Of a stretch of DNA of 64,000 nucleotides, positions 26,850-39,600 are shown in pieces. The position numbers were made by a program, and so were the translations under genes. The notes beneath the pieces are model-generated. The model did no database searches, had not been told where the DNA came from, and saw only the letters and a program-made list of their open reading frames with translations. Every line of letters begins with the position of its first letter. The stretch's first letter is position 1. This DNA is from Pogonophryne albipinna (taxonomy: Eukaryota; Chordata; Actinopteri; Perciformes; Artedidraconidae): positions 10,658,459-10,722,458 of the forward strand of contig CM053261.1 in NCBI GenBank assembly GCA_028583405.1. The letters run 5' to 3'.

Positions 26850-27280
26850 CAAAAATTTGTATTTTCCTTGAAAATAAAACCAAAAAATATTACATTGCAT
26901 GGAAGAAGTAGTCGTTTTTGACCTGCGTTGACTTCAGTGTTAACAGTATTCTGTTTAATTTAGTAGATATTATGCAGTACAGACTGATTGATTATGTCGT
27001 TGGCAGTGGGTCAGTGTGCAACTTCCAACAAAGAGAGTGTGTGTTGAGAGAGCGAGAGAGAGAAAAAGAAGAGAAGGTTTACTGACACATAACAGGTTTG
27101 GTTCTCCTCCAAAACAATGACGATACAATATAACAATAACAAAAATAAATCTTGTTGAGTGCTAACACGTGTTTATTTTACCATTGCCCGTGATTATTTA
27201 CATGTATTGTCTCTTGCAATAACGGGAGGTTAAAATGTAGAAAAACATTCATCATATTGAAGCTGACAATAAGAATTAAA
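26850..27280. other. intergenic, nothing recognised
   Basis: A/T-rich DNA with a short GA-rich run near 27050. No gene or transposon end was supported. Confidence 0.4.
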
Positions 27281-27283
27281 GCT

Positions 27284-27560
27284 GCAAGCAGCGATATGGC
27301 AAAAATCATAATCACGATTATTTTGGTCAATATTGATATCACGATTATTAAATATGATTATTCATTGACATGAAAACATCAATTTATTGAACTTTAAAAA
27401 TAAATAAAAATGTGAACAGTATCTTGTTAACAGTTGATTACCCTGAACTTTAAGTGTAATTCAACTGAAAAACCAATACAAATATAAATAAAATAAATTA
27501 TACATTTATATCTAGATTTAAATACATAATTTCAAATTAATAAATATCAATAAAGAAGAT
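27284..27560. mobile_element. one-ended MITE fragment
   Basis: The segment with aaatcataatcacgatta and gatatcacgattatt is a palindromic terminal region common in fish hAT MITEs. I found no matching right end. Confidence 0.3.
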
Positions 27561-28065
27561 CAACAAATATTTTGGGACGCACTTCGACAACCTACTGAAC
27601 ATAATAATTATAATAAATAAAAATGTATTAGATTATTGGCAAAGTATTCAGCAGGCCAGGGTTCAAGTTATGTGGGAGCCAATGGGAGCTGAGCTCCCAT
27701 AAGGAGGGTCTGAACGCAGTGAAATCATGCAACCGCGGGGGTCGCTAATACATTACCAACAACCATTAGTTTAATCACAAATAATGCATGTGTCAATGTA
27801 ACAAGTATTATTTACGATAACGAGGTAAATAGTCTAAAAAATAAAAACATGTTTTCCAAAAGAACTACGCATCGTATTCTCTCTTGAATGACAATATGCC
27901 TGCACTTCATCTCCAAGGTGCGCAATCAATTATTGCGCAATGTATGCTTGTGAGCGTGCTGCGCGAGCCGAGATGATGTGTTATGTGGTGTGCGTAGTAG
28001 AACCTTTCCATATTTAAGTTTGTAGCAAGCAGAGGGCTGCTGCTGCTGTGTGTGTATGTGTGCGT

Positions 28066-28777
28066 CAGGGTTTCCGCTAGGATTTTTTCTCGCAGGTCAA
28101 ATGTCCGAACAGAATTAATTTTACCGGACACATTGGAAACTTACCGGTCATGTTTCAATAATAATAATAATAAGAATTGTGTAGCAGAGTTTCCGTTAGC
28201 AGGTAATTACCGGACTATGAGCGGATATGCTGATGTTTAAAACTCAGTTAATGGGGCTCATTTTTATATCGCTTCAGTTTATAATCGTAACAGATAGAAA
28301 ATTCAGATTCATTTTCAATAAATGATTCTGCAAACAACATAATTATTACATTCAAAGAAACTACTTGCAATAGATGAAGTACATTATTCAAAAGTTTACA
28401 TTAACTTTGAATAACAACACGGGAGAAACGGATCCTCTCTTTTCCTCTCTCCCTCCCTCTCTCTCCTGACAGCCTATCAGTTTCTCATGCAGCGCGCTAA
28501 ACAGTGGGCGGGGCTTCAGGTGATTATGCAGCAGCTGATCTGATCTCTCTCTCGCGTCCGGTTACACTTCACTCGCGTTTATGTCCATATCGATCAGATC
28601 CAGCTCGGCCTTTATAGAGAGCACAGATCAAACTATTAAGAGTGAATATCGGCCGATAATGATCGACGGCCAATTGATTGGAGCATCGGACATTTTGACC
28701 GGCAGGTTTTGAATTTACCGGTTTTTATTCAATTTTACCAGCTAAAAACCGGTAATTACCGGCTAACGGAAACCCTG
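28066..28777. mobile_element. hAT MITE, 712 bp, perfect 8-bp target duplication
   Basis: The ends CAGGGTTTCCGCTAGG and ggctaacggaaaccctg are flanked by gtgtgcgt at 28058-28065 and 28778-28785. The interior repeats a second version of the terminus (gcagagtttccgttagc at about 28185), suggesting an old internal duplication. Confidence 0.93.
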
Positions 28778-29214
28778 GTGTGCGTGCGTGTGTGCGTGTG
28801 TGCGCGTGTGTGTATTCAAATATTACTAATATCTAGAGAGCCTTCATTCGCAGTTTCAACTATTAGACAGTCCCATCATTTTTAATTTACATTATTTAGC
28901 TTTAAAGATACAAAATCAAATACCTATGAGTTGCGCAAATGTACCGCCTACCCTTTTTACTTTTACACAATACTTATGACACCTCATCACATATGACTTG
29001 GTAAAAAGAGAGACTTGGGTGAGAACATAAATGTCATCAATTATTGTTTTGCTGTCAAAGGGAACAAAGGGTCAGTCACTCCCTTTGACACATCACTAAG
29101 GCCTTGAACTTCTTAAGTTACACTCCTCCCTCCTGTGGTTAGTCAACCTGTTGCTCACAAGACACACACACACATACACACACTAACTTGCATGCTCTGT
29201 TGTGATAGGTCAAC

Positions 29215-29310
29215 CCTAAGAGCTGTTCCTCCACTTAGCCTATCACGTACAATGTGTGGGAGTGCTAGCCAATAGGAGCATGAGTGTTACATAGTGATGT
29301 CATTATATTA
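29215..29310. repeat. dispersed repeat, copy 1
   Basis: The segment cttagcctatcacgtacaat + gtgtgggagtgctag + caataggagca recurs with about 85% similarity at 37790-37865. It contains CCAAT-like and palindromic motifs. Confidence 0.6.
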
Positions 29311-30007
29311 AGGAAACAATTAGGTTTTTTTAGGTCCTCTTTAATGTATTGTTGATGTTACTCTTTACCTTGAAATGTGAAAAGAATCAAACATTGATCC
29401 TTCTTGACACACATGTGAAGCTACATTTCAAAAGGAGAAGACGAGACATGCTAGCTCAGAGTAGCTAGCTCTGAGAATAGCGTGCTGTTATTTAATCTTA
29501 CTGTATTTTGGAGTTCATGCGTGTGCTATAATGACATGATGTGGTATTTTTGTAAAGTGGTTAAACTATTGTTTGGTGCTCAGTCTGTGACCGGCTGTCC
29601 ATACCTGGGCTTAACATCTGTCTCCCCTGGAGATAAAATGCATCAGTGACAGCACTTATAATAAACCTGTCAAAGCTTTTCCTGTCCCGTTACATTCCTG
29701 ACCACATCTCTCTTGGTTAGAACTGAACAGCTTTAGGATGTTTTTATTCTTTTGTCTTCCTCAATTTTCTGAAAATAACACACGTCCAACCAGTTGAAGC
29801 TCACGCACACTGTTACATTTCTTTTGTATTTGCTAATAAAGCTTATTAAGGTCAGATTCCTTCTGTCTCTATAATAGAGTTGTTTTTAAAATCTCCCCTG
29901 CACGACTTAATTCTTCCTTTGTTTAATTGTGCAAATGAAAAAAATCGCAAAGAAATTACAACATATTTCACCTTAAACCCATAATATCACCTTTCTACCT
30001 TACATAA

Positions 30008-30160
30008 CATGTCTCTTGTTAGACGCTTTTATCCAAAACGACTTACATCGATCAATACTTTGGGAAATCCCCACAGGATGAGGGGTGAAGGGTCTTGACC
30101 AGGAACAAATTGACATGCTCCTCTGATCAACGCGATATCCCACTGAGCCACAGCCTCCCT
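30008..30160 (-). mobile_element. L2-tail-derived SINE-like fragment
   Basis: gacgcttttatccaaaacga followed by cttacat is the reverse complement of the L2 3' end seen at 18670. It is followed by agggtcttgaccaggaac and ccactgagcca, a pattern of fish SINEs that borrow L2 tails. Confidence 0.45.
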
Positions 30161-31650
30161 TTATTGTATTATATTAAATCAAAACAATATTTTATTTTAC
30201 TTATCTACTCTTTTTTATTTTGTTTTGTTTTAGGGTTTTCATTAAATATTAGACTCGTCGATCGTCACATTTTCATGATAACTTACAAAATGTTTTACTA
30301 TAGTTGATAAACAGCTGATTCTTATCCATATATAAATTGTCATAAATAACATACATATGTCTTTCAAACTGAATCTTATTGTGACACTGATGCTGTGTTG
30401 TATATTTGACACTTCATTGTGCCTCCGTATCTCGTCAGGTAATTATGCCTCATTTAAAAACTGGAATGTTTCCGTGACTGAAGCCAGTTTGAAGGAACGG
30501 GTTACAAGAACCTGTGAGAACTTTTTTTTTGTACTGTCCTGGAGAGTAAACAAGATTGTGTTTAATGCAACTGCCGTGACAGAGAGGTGAGGCAGAATCA
30601 GTCTGAAGCATCTCCTCAAACACAGAGCTGCCTGACTTATCTCCTACAACTCCAGCAGAGGGTAAGAACACCTGCAAAATATTCTCTGCACATTAATTTT
30701 ACTCTTTCATTAGCTTCTAGGTAAGCTGAATATAGACAAGAACATCATTTTTGGGTACTTTTTGTTACCTTTGTGCCTCACTTTAAAGAGTTTCTCTGAT
30801 GTCTTTCAGCAAAAAAATATCCACATCAAGATATATCTTGAGAGAGGTCTTTGTTAACCAAACTAAGATTATTTAATTAATCAATGCAGAGGGGGTGGAA
30901 GTGTGAGGTGGAACTAACCTTTTTGGAATTGTGTAAAAAACTGTCTTAAAAATATACTTCTATATAAATATTATTTCCACTTTTAACCAACTTCAGTCAT
31001 GAACTCAAAAATATTTAAACAGTATTTCAACCCATTACTTATCAGTTTACTCCGGTTTTGTTTTTTATTAAAAGAAGAAACACAAATGTAATTGTTTTAT
31101 TTACACTTATTGCTTTGAGCTAAAGACAGGGACATTTTTGATGCATTTAAAAAAAAGTGTGTGCAGCAAACAAAGAAAATAGCATATATTTGTCTCAAGA
31201 TGTGAGAATATGGTTACATTTGGTGGAAAATAGTTAATAACGCAACTTTGAGGACAGGGTTTTAGATGGGAAGCATTATATAATAAAAAGCATGACTTTT
31301 TGCTGTCATGTCATTTTTGCCGTAAGATGAACAATGGTGGTTTTAATGGGTTTTTAATTGGGGTGATTCTTTCCTTTAGGGATCTTAATGTCTGTATATT
31401 TACTATTCAGTTTATTATAGACATTTATAGTACCTAGGATTCAAATTTGAAAAAAATAGAAAAAAAATATCTTCAAACTGTTGCAAAAAGATATTCCATT
31501 TACATTAACACGTCCAAAATTATTTTTAAAAATATAGGCACAAGGGTTAAAACAAAGATACATAATACATATTCAATAAAAAATGTAACTGTGACGACCA
31601 TGACTGTGTGAAGTAGTGTGGTTTAACAATTGGAAGGTTGGGGTTTTTAT
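30161..31650. other. intergenic, nothing firmly recognised
   Basis: A/T-rich sequence. An ORF at 30357-30590 starts with a hydrophobic leader-like stretch (MSFKLNLIVTLMLCC) but matches no family and is not clearly connected to other exons. Confidence 0.4.
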
Positions 31651-31866
31651 TCTACACTCTAAAAACGAATTCAGGCGACCTTTCACCTCCACTTAATTAA
31701 ATGCATGGTTGCAAGATAGAAATGTGAGTTAATTGATTTAGATAAACATTTTGAGTTGCAAACATTAATTTAATATTGTGTGTAATTTGAACTCTGATTT
31801 CTGCGTTAATTGACTTAAAACAAAATTCAAGTTGTATTAAGTAATGCAATTGGCTTGATAACTTAA

Positions 31867-32737
31867 AGGAGAGGTGTCATGGGCCATGGCCATTTCCACT
31901 GATCATAATTCCATTGTTGACGTATACTAAAATAGAAAAATACTGTGCAATTTTCCAAACTCATATTGGTTTCGCAGACAGCATCTCTTTAAAGTATGTG
32001 TATTCAGCAGTATTCACTTTCTCCACTAAACGGCTCGCTGCAGCTCTTGCCCCCCCCCCCCTCCCTGTGAGCACAGTGTGCTCCGATTGGTCGGGACCAG
32101 TTGGGACGTTGTGAATCGCGCTGAGCTCCATGGAGGTGTGATTTCCTTGTTTAGCGATACACAGCGAAACACAGCCAAACTCAACCTGAACACACACAAA
32201 GTCACAGCCGAAGTAAAAACAATAAGTGTGGCTTGATATTGAGTAAGCAAAAGGTTGATAAACGCTTTGAGAATGGGTCTGCACTGCAGAGAGAATTTCG
32301 CCGCGATCCCAACTGTCTGTTATCAGCCTGCAGCCAGGGAGGAGAAATCAGCAGAGCTGCCTGCACTGAGTGTGTGAGGAAGTCCGTGGATTGGTCAATT
32401 TGGACCAATCAGCGGGGGCTTAACGTAACGGCTCCGCGGACGTAACGTAACGGCTCCACGGATTGGCCCATTTGGTTCCGGCTACCGCATGACCGTATCG
32501 CGTCATAGTTATGGGCGTGGCTACTGGGTGCTTCTACGACAAAGCACCCAGGAAGTAGAAAATGGACAATGACGTTTCACCAACGAGGCGTTTTGGGGAG
32601 GTATTTTCTGTGTTAGAGTTTTACTCGCTACATGGTGTACTTTGAGGGTTTTGACTCTGCACACCGCTTACATGCATAAAAACCTTCATAACACACAAGG
32701 GGACGGGTAATAACCGGAAAAGCATGACATGTCACCT
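31867..32737. mobile_element. TTAA-flanked MITE (Kolobok-like), 871 bp
   Basis: TTAA at 31863-31866 and 32738-32741 flank the ends AGGAGAGGTGTCATG and CATGACATGTCACCT. It has no transposase. A C run near 32050 lies inside. Confidence 0.7.
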
Positions 32738-32762
32738 TTAATTGTTCTACACCTTGAGTTAA

Positions 32763-33900
32763 AGGTGGGGTAGGTAAGTTTCAGAAACCGGCTCGAGTGC
32801 ACTAAAATTTGAAAGTACACAGCTGAAAAGAATCCGCCCCTTCCTTCAGACTTCCTTACAGAGCACCTCCTCCAACACACATGAACGCGCACATGACTTA
32901 GGTTGGCTATATCGTTCAGGGGAATTGTAAACCATACAAAACAGATAATTACCTGTCCAAGAGAAAAAGAGCGACCACGGCGTCAGATTTCAACTCGGTG
33001 TGTATGGGGGTTATTCCCTATCTTTATTCAAGAGCGTGGTATTTAAATTTGAGAGCATACTTTATTGATTTCCTTCACTCAAACCCTGTCATCGCACCAA
33101 AGACAAACCAAAGAGTAACCGCCCTTACGGGACGCTGTAATAAGTAAAGCGAACGCACCCGCAAGGACACCTGGCCTCCTATTGGTTGAGGGATTTTGAC
33201 AGGATTGTTGCACAAAAGTTTCGAGCGCGCAGAGAATAAATCTGAGAGCAGAAAAAATCTGTAAGCAGCAATATATCTGAGTGCAAGCGTACAGTTTGAG
33301 CAGAAGCAGAGCAAATCTAAGTGCAAGCAGGCACTATTTGAGTGCGAGGACAGGGTTTGAGGGAAATAAATACATAAAGTATGCTCTCAAATTTAAATAC
33401 CACGCTCTTGAATAAAGATAGGGAATAACCCCCATAGGTGTGTTCCATCAGTAGTCGCCATCGTTGAAAAGCAACTCCGATATTGACTCTGATTTGAATT
33501 CTCCTAGTTTCCACTTTGTTTTTGTTCCTAATTTGCTCCGTTACATTATTTCTTTTGCCACCAGTAGACGATGTTGAACCTAACTCTGCCATGGTGAAAG
33601 TGGCCGCCTGTTGCTGGCGAGTCATTGAAGTACTGCTGCAATGCACGCCCAATGAGGGCACGCCCAATGAGGGCACGAGATACATTTGTGCGTGCACGAG
33701 ATGGAAGGCTGACAGACAGGGCGGCAATCCGGATTGGTTGTACTTTTTACAGTATTACGGCTTCCACATATGAATTTTTTTAATGGATTTTTTGTCAAAG
33801 CACTTAAGATATTCATTGCTATCGGGATGTTAAGAGCATTCCATGGAATATAACAAAAAGTGTATCTCGAACCGGTTTCTCAAACTTACCTACCCCCCCT
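32763..33900. mobile_element. TTAA-flanked MITE (Kolobok-like), 1138 bp, copy 1
   Basis: TTAA flanks (32759-32762 and 33901-33904) bracket about 38-bp inverted ends (AGGTGGGGTAGGTAAGTTTC and its inverse). A second copy at 49064 lacks the TA element nested here at 33005-33434. Confidence 0.85.
33005..33434. mobile_element. TA-flanked MITE with about 85-bp inverted repeats
   Basis: The arms start tgggggttattccctatctt and extend nearly perfectly to cactcaaaccctgtc, flanked by TA at 33003-33004 and 33435-33436. The centre holds imprecise repeats of ctgagtgcaagc type. It is Tc1/mariner-like by target only. Confidence 0.85.
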
Positions 33901-34296
33901 TTAAGGATTTTAAGTCCACTCCCACTTAACATGCCTGGACAAGTTCCCACAGTTAAGACAAATAGAAATATACAAAGGTCATTTTAAGGTGAGTGTCATC
34001 TTTTGTCATTCAAATACAGTAGATGGCCTTGTAGTTGCAATGTATAGGCAAATTGCTGTTTGACCAACATTAGCAGCCTTTGAACTGTGAATAGTTCTGT
34101 GAGAGTAAACATACTTTGGTTACTATTGTGATATCGCTTTTTATTAAAAATGAATCTCGGTGAAGCAGATCAAGGACATGCTTCTTGAGGTAGGATCGTT
34201 ATTTAGAGTTGTCATTGAAATGCAAGTTGTTGGCAGTCACCCATTCAGAATATATTCATTTAGGTAATTTCTCTTTTTTTCCTTTTTCAAAAATAG

Positions 34297-34423
34297 CACA
34301 ATACAATTGAAGTACGCAAAGAGAACTATAGCCATCCGCTGCCTTGTCGTGTACCTTGGAGAAAAGGAAGAGGACCTTTTCAAGGAGTTTAGCGACGTAA
34401 TTAAAAATCTTGAAATAAAATAA
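34297..34423 (+). pseudogene. exon remnant of a SAMD3-like repeat-borne gene
   Basis: After a polypyrimidine tract and AG, the + frame reads KYAKRTIAIRCLVVYLGEKE and EDLFKEFSDV, then a stop. This block (a basic start, then LVVYLGE, then DLFKEF) resembles a sequence common in multicopy fish proteins annotated as SAMD3-like. Identification rests on recollection of that family and is tentative. Confidence 0.4.
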
Positions 34424-34904
34424 AATCCATGGACAAAAGCACTGCTCTCTGTCAGTTACATTTTGAAGCATATTGCACTTTTGGCCACGCCCCAATCAAT
34501 AATATCTTAGCAACGTTCAGCATGGATAGGTGTTGACAGCAATGGCATGGGAAAAGGATTGTGTAACATTTGAAAAGTGGCTTCTGCTAGTCACTTAACC
34601 AGTTCAAATATTGTATGGAACCTGCAAAAAAGATGAGAAGATACACTAAAACGTATCTACTAAATCTGTCCACATGCATTTAAACACTAGGCAAAGTACT
34701 CAAAACCACCTCTGTGTGTCTTCAGGACCACATTGCCATGACGACACACACATGCAGACTCAATAGGTGAAAACAATAGCAGCGTTGCTTTAGCAGCTGG
34801 TAATAATGGCTCTGAATTAGCTAAGAGTGACAGTTTAAAAAGAATGCAATTACCTAATTCATTATCTCTTATGCGCTAACCTATTATTTAATGTGCTTCA
34901 AAAG

Positions 34905-34991
34905 GACATGAATATCGCCTTCATCAGTGACCGGTCCACCCCAGGATCTGACCATACGATGGCAACCATCGTGGTCGAGGGAAACAAATGA
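34905..34991 (+). pseudogene. second exon remnant of the same SAMD3-like gene
   Basis: Following an AG, it reads FISDRSTPGSDHTMATIVVE and GNK, then TGA, truncated just after the VVEG motif. In the family I compare with, a longer helical segment follows. It is the same strand and order as the 34297 exon. Confidence 0.4.
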
Positions 34992-35442
34992 ATGAGCATT
35001 CTGCGTTAAATGTGTTCATACTGTTTGAAATAATGACTGTCGGCAGTGTAAACATCTTTGTTACATCTTTTGTAAAATGTATGTGTGTGATCTGCAGACT
35101 GGTGACCATTGAGAGTTTGTTTCTGTAGTTCTACAAAAACTTTACAGATTTGACATATTTGGCACTGGTTTTAAATCTGCAAAGGCCTCTAACTTCGATG
35201 TGATGGCAGCATGTATTTGCTGTGTCCCCATGTCCCATGGTAATATGGCTAATGTGTTTATTTATTATTTGTGGGGAAATTTAAATTTGCGTTATTTATC
35301 TTTTTTTTCAAGATTTAAATGAAGCTCAGCGCAAGTTCTTTCAGGAAGACTGGGTGTATATACATTCACTCCGCAGCTGCATATAATCAGCTCATCACAG
35401 GCGTCTCTTCAACCTATTACATTTCACCTCATTCTCCAGCAG

Positions 35443-35510
35443 CCAATCAACGCGCTGCAGCCAAACTATAAAATGGTTCTCCTCTCTCCTGCAGTCAGCT
35501 GTGATTTCAG
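35443..35510 (+). promoter_or_regulatory. candidate core promoter and non-coding first exon of the ZP-type gene
   Basis: ccaat (35443-35447) lies 20 bp before tataaaa (35467-35473). About 30 bp further, a C/T-rich initiator-like stretch leads to gtgatttcag|gtgttc, a possible weak splice donor. The next AG acceptor, just before the start codon exon, is at 36617. Its position inside the CACTA-like element makes it either a host promoter borrowed from the transposon or the transposon's own. Confidence 0.35.
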
Positions 35511-35641
35511 GTGTTCATGCACCTTATCATATGGCATGTGTCAATAAATATTCAAACAAAATGAATTCTCTCCTGATTGAAACATCATGTGTTGAAATAA
35601 ACAACTGCACAACTTTAAAGGCAAAAATAATAAGTTGGAGC

Positions 35642-35960
35642 AACTTAATTTATAAATAGTTGTCAACTTAAAAACTTGTATTCACAATGCTGGTAATTAA
35701 GTACATACAACTTAAAATCCTTTTAAATCATGCGGTAAAACAAGTTGGAACAACTTAATTTTTGGAGTAATCAACTTAAAAACTTGCATCCCGAATGAGG
35801 GTAATTAAATACATACAACTTTAAAATCCTTTTAAATCATGTGGTAAAACTAGTCGGAACAACTTAATCTTTTGAGTAATCAACTTCAGAACTTGTGTTT
35901 ATGCTACCAATTATTAAGTAAGTGGTAATTAAAAACACCTCTGATTGTAGAGGAAAAGCC
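35642..35960. repeat. about 110-bp tandem units at the CACTA right end
   Basis: aacttaatt/ct begins units at 35642, 35752 and 35861. Each contains caacttaaaaacttg, gtaattaa, acatacaactt and ccttttaaatcatg. Confidence 0.85.
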
Positions 35961-36634
35961 TTCTCCCCTAACTCAAATAACTTTGTTGCGATAAGACAAT
36001 TTCATTAGAAGTTGTCTTAACTCAATAAACATCGATGCAAACTGTTGTGTTGATTTTCTTTGTTGAGCCAAGGCATTTGTTTTTAGAGTGTAGCTTCTGA
36101 TTTTTACAAAAGGAAGAGTCATTTATATATTAAAGTACATTTCTGCTGCTTTATGTTTGGAACAGAACAGAAATCTGGCAAATTTTCTTTTATCCTATTT
36201 TAAAACTATTTGTAAAAGAGTACATTTTCTTGGTGTGGCTCTTTGGTGACGGTGATGTAGGTTTGTCAGTTCAATAACATTTTCTTTTTTTGTCAGTATA
36301 GGTAAAAATAAAGTTCAAGCTGGAACATGGGTCTTTATTTACCATTTTTAAACATTGATAAGCAGCTTTATTTTGAATTGGTGAGAGACAAACTTTTGCT
36401 AAAAGCTGCAATCAAGAGACATGATTTATTTTGACATATAAGAGAAAACTCATGATCGAGAAAAAACAGTGAAACCTTTTTTTAATGTATTTTTGAGGAG
36501 CTACAGTATATAAGAAGAAACATTTTGATTTCAATATTGCTTACATAATTTGTGTATGAATATTGAAAATATACAGAAATGTAGATTTAAATGATGTCTA
36601 ATCTAACTGTGTTTCAGGTCAGCGGACAGCCAAC

Positions 36635-39600
36635 ATGATCTGCTTCTTACTTTATCTGGCTGCACTCGGTCTGCTGGGAGGTAACAAACACTCAACAAAC
36701 ATTTTGTATTTATCACCAGCACAAACTCCAGGAAGTTTATTGTGGTCTGCCAAGAAATAGTCCGCCACCTAACCCCCGATGATTCGTTTTGTTAGCTAGT
36801 TAGCTTATATGTGCTATACTAGGCAGATTTTCTTTCCTTGGGACAGAGCAAGCTTACCGTTTCCCCCTTGTTTAGAGTATGCTAAGCTAAGCTAACTAGC
36901 AATTAGCTCCAGATTTATATCTAGCGGACATGAGTGGTATCGATATTTCCGTGTAACTATCGGTAAGAATGTAAATATTTCTGAAAATGTCCTACCAATC
37001 TTCTAACCCCAAAATAATTAATCAACAGGGAGAACAGGCACAACTTGATCAGTCCTTTATAACCTTTAATAAAGACATATATTTTCCTTTTTTTTCATTT
37101 ACCAATGACACTAATGCATAAAACTAAACAAAAGACCTACACAAAATGTCAACTTCTTTTTAATTTGTGGAATATTTAGGTACTGCAGCAACAAACCAGA
37201 TATTTACCAGTTCTGGTGAGATGGACATCACCTCGTGCCCCATCACCTATTATGGACAGAAATACGACAAAGTCTACGTGAGTAATACATATGCCTTTTG
37301 TTTGGTCCTTTGCAGAAATAATTAAAACTGGTAATTTGGCACTGGCATAAACCAGAATATGGCACTGTTTACATTTCAAGAGCGTCATGAGTAGAAAGAT
37401 GTAGTCATATATTACATCATAGCTGTTGGATCGAATGTCTCTTTCTGCCTGTTTACAATTTGCATAAGTAGGGTATGGAGTCGTTTCTAGGGTAGACGAA
37501 AACATAAGTTCAGGCAAAATATTCGCAGGCAATTTTTTTTTTTTTTGTGTCGTTTATTTGTCAACCCCCCAAGTGTAAAGGCCTTAAAGGGGATGTGCAC
37601 ATACTCAAACCACACTGTAGCCTACAAAAAAGTACAACAATCAGGCAGCTTCATTAATATACACAGTACAAAATATGGCATGTAACGTTTTGGAAAAGTA
37701 AGAACAGTTTTCAAACTTTTCACCCTCTGTCTGAAACCAGAGCCCAGTCTGCTCTGATTGGTCAGCCGCGAAGATATGTCCCGCCCCTTAGCCTATCACG
37801 TACAATGTGTTGGAGCGCTAGTCAATAGAAGCACAAGTGTTACGTAGTGATTTCATTGTGTTACAACATTTTTTTTAAATAGGCGTTTCAGGCAGAGAAG
37901 GGGGGCATTTATCATTTATCTAATCATATATGAAAACAAATATACTTCAAGCAACAATTTGTTACTGCATGAATACATAAATAAAAAGCCTTCTCAAATC
38001 TAAACTGTTTTTATGAAGGTTATTGATTGGCTGTGTCGCCGCTGTGATTTTTCAACAGGTAGCCTTCGAATCTAACACATTTTCCCTCTGCTTCAATGGC
38101 TCATACCAAACTGGAATTAAAAATGACTGCATTTTGATGTCTGGAGGAACCGCTGACAGAGGAGGTTTGTCAGTCTTCACTAAAGAAATACCAGCAGGAT
38201 CTGGAGTTCATCGACTTCTGCCCAACCTCAGTAATGCTGGGAAATGCATCAACATAATACCTTTAAAAGACAGTCAACAATCAGAAGTGGGTGTTCTTCA
38301 GTCTCAGTGTTACCAGTGTCACTATCAGTTATCAAACATGTAATAATAATACATGTAATGAGAAGGGATATTTCAGATCATGGCCATTTTCAACTTGACC
38401 TTTTCTGAGTAGTCTCTGTTTCTGTTTCCTGTTGTCAGATCCAACAGGTTGAACTGGGCAACTTTGGGTCACAAGCAATCCTGGCAATCAGGACACACTC
38501 TGGATACACAAATCTGGACGTTGTAAGTATAATAACAGTATATATTTAGAGATTTGAGACATCCATGTATTGTAGAGAGTGTGATGTGTGCTTGGAGACC
38601 TACAAACTGCATCCCGATTTATGAGCTATATCTGTTGGTACACTGGATTATTAGGCATTCAGGAAATATCACATAAAAGTAGACAAGGCTTTTGTCATGT
38701 ACAAAAGCACCATTGTCAACACAATTTACGCCATGCTATCAGACAAACGACAATTACAAATCAGGTCCAGAGAGGCTTTTTCTCTGATGGTGTAATGTTT
38801 CCAATTTAAAATAAATGGATTATCTCTGCATCGTAAGAAACTCATTTTAAGAACCTATTAGTAATAACTTAATCTGTCAGTGCAGGGGTCGTTTTCTTCT
38901 AATTCGACATATTTTTGGTCACATGCAACTTAAAACCCCTGGATTTAAGAATTAAACTCTTTTACGACAGCTTGTATTTGTTACTAAACTGTTTCCTGGC
39001 ACTTTTCAGGAAGCAGATGCACAGGTAGATGGTGTTTCAGTTTTTAAACAGACGTATCAGGCAGCCGAGACGAATCTAGGTGTCATCACAGACGTGAGCG
39101 GATGCAGACTCGCAGGTTAGTAAACAGAATCATTCCTAAAGTTCAATTTTAGGCCTCAAAAAAGCTACATTTGAATGATTTATTTCCTGGGATATAATTG
39201 GTTAACACAATACACCTGTAAGTCTGGCACTTAAACCACCCACGTAATCTTTTCCTGACTCTTAGGTGTTGTTTATAAGACCAATACAACAGTCAGTGAC
39301 CTAACAACCTGCACTTCTGTAATGTGTGACTTCAGTGGAGTCGTTACGGTCGTTAATGACTGCGGTCCAATGGAGCAATGCCAGGGCGATGGGAGGTAAA
39401 TATTTGAAGTAATTGTACAAAGCAAATCCCTCCAACACATGACATAACAAATACGTCTCTAAGTCAATTAAACGATGGCACAAAAAACAAAATTACAGGG
39501 TTTTTTTTGTATTAAACTGAGCTTGCAATCAGTCTAGTTTGCTCATAGGAAACTCTTAATCATTTTGAAAGCAAAGATTTATAGAAAAAACATTTAAAAT

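Larger units (their letters stand above)
31655..36090. mobile_element. second CACTA-like element with nested insertions
   Basis: The ends TA-CACTCTAAAAAC and GTTTTTAGAGTG-TA are inverted and, as in the 11.9-kb element, flanked by TA. The right subterminal region is built of about 110-bp direct repeats. The 4.4-kb interior holds two TTAA MITEs, one TA MITE and remnants of a coding region. No transposase was identified. Confidence 0.6.

Noticed and set aside
30357..30590. Small secreted protein suggested by a leader-like N-terminus
   Set aside because: A single hydrophobic start in A/T-rich DNA is common by chance; no homologous exon or splice partner was seen.
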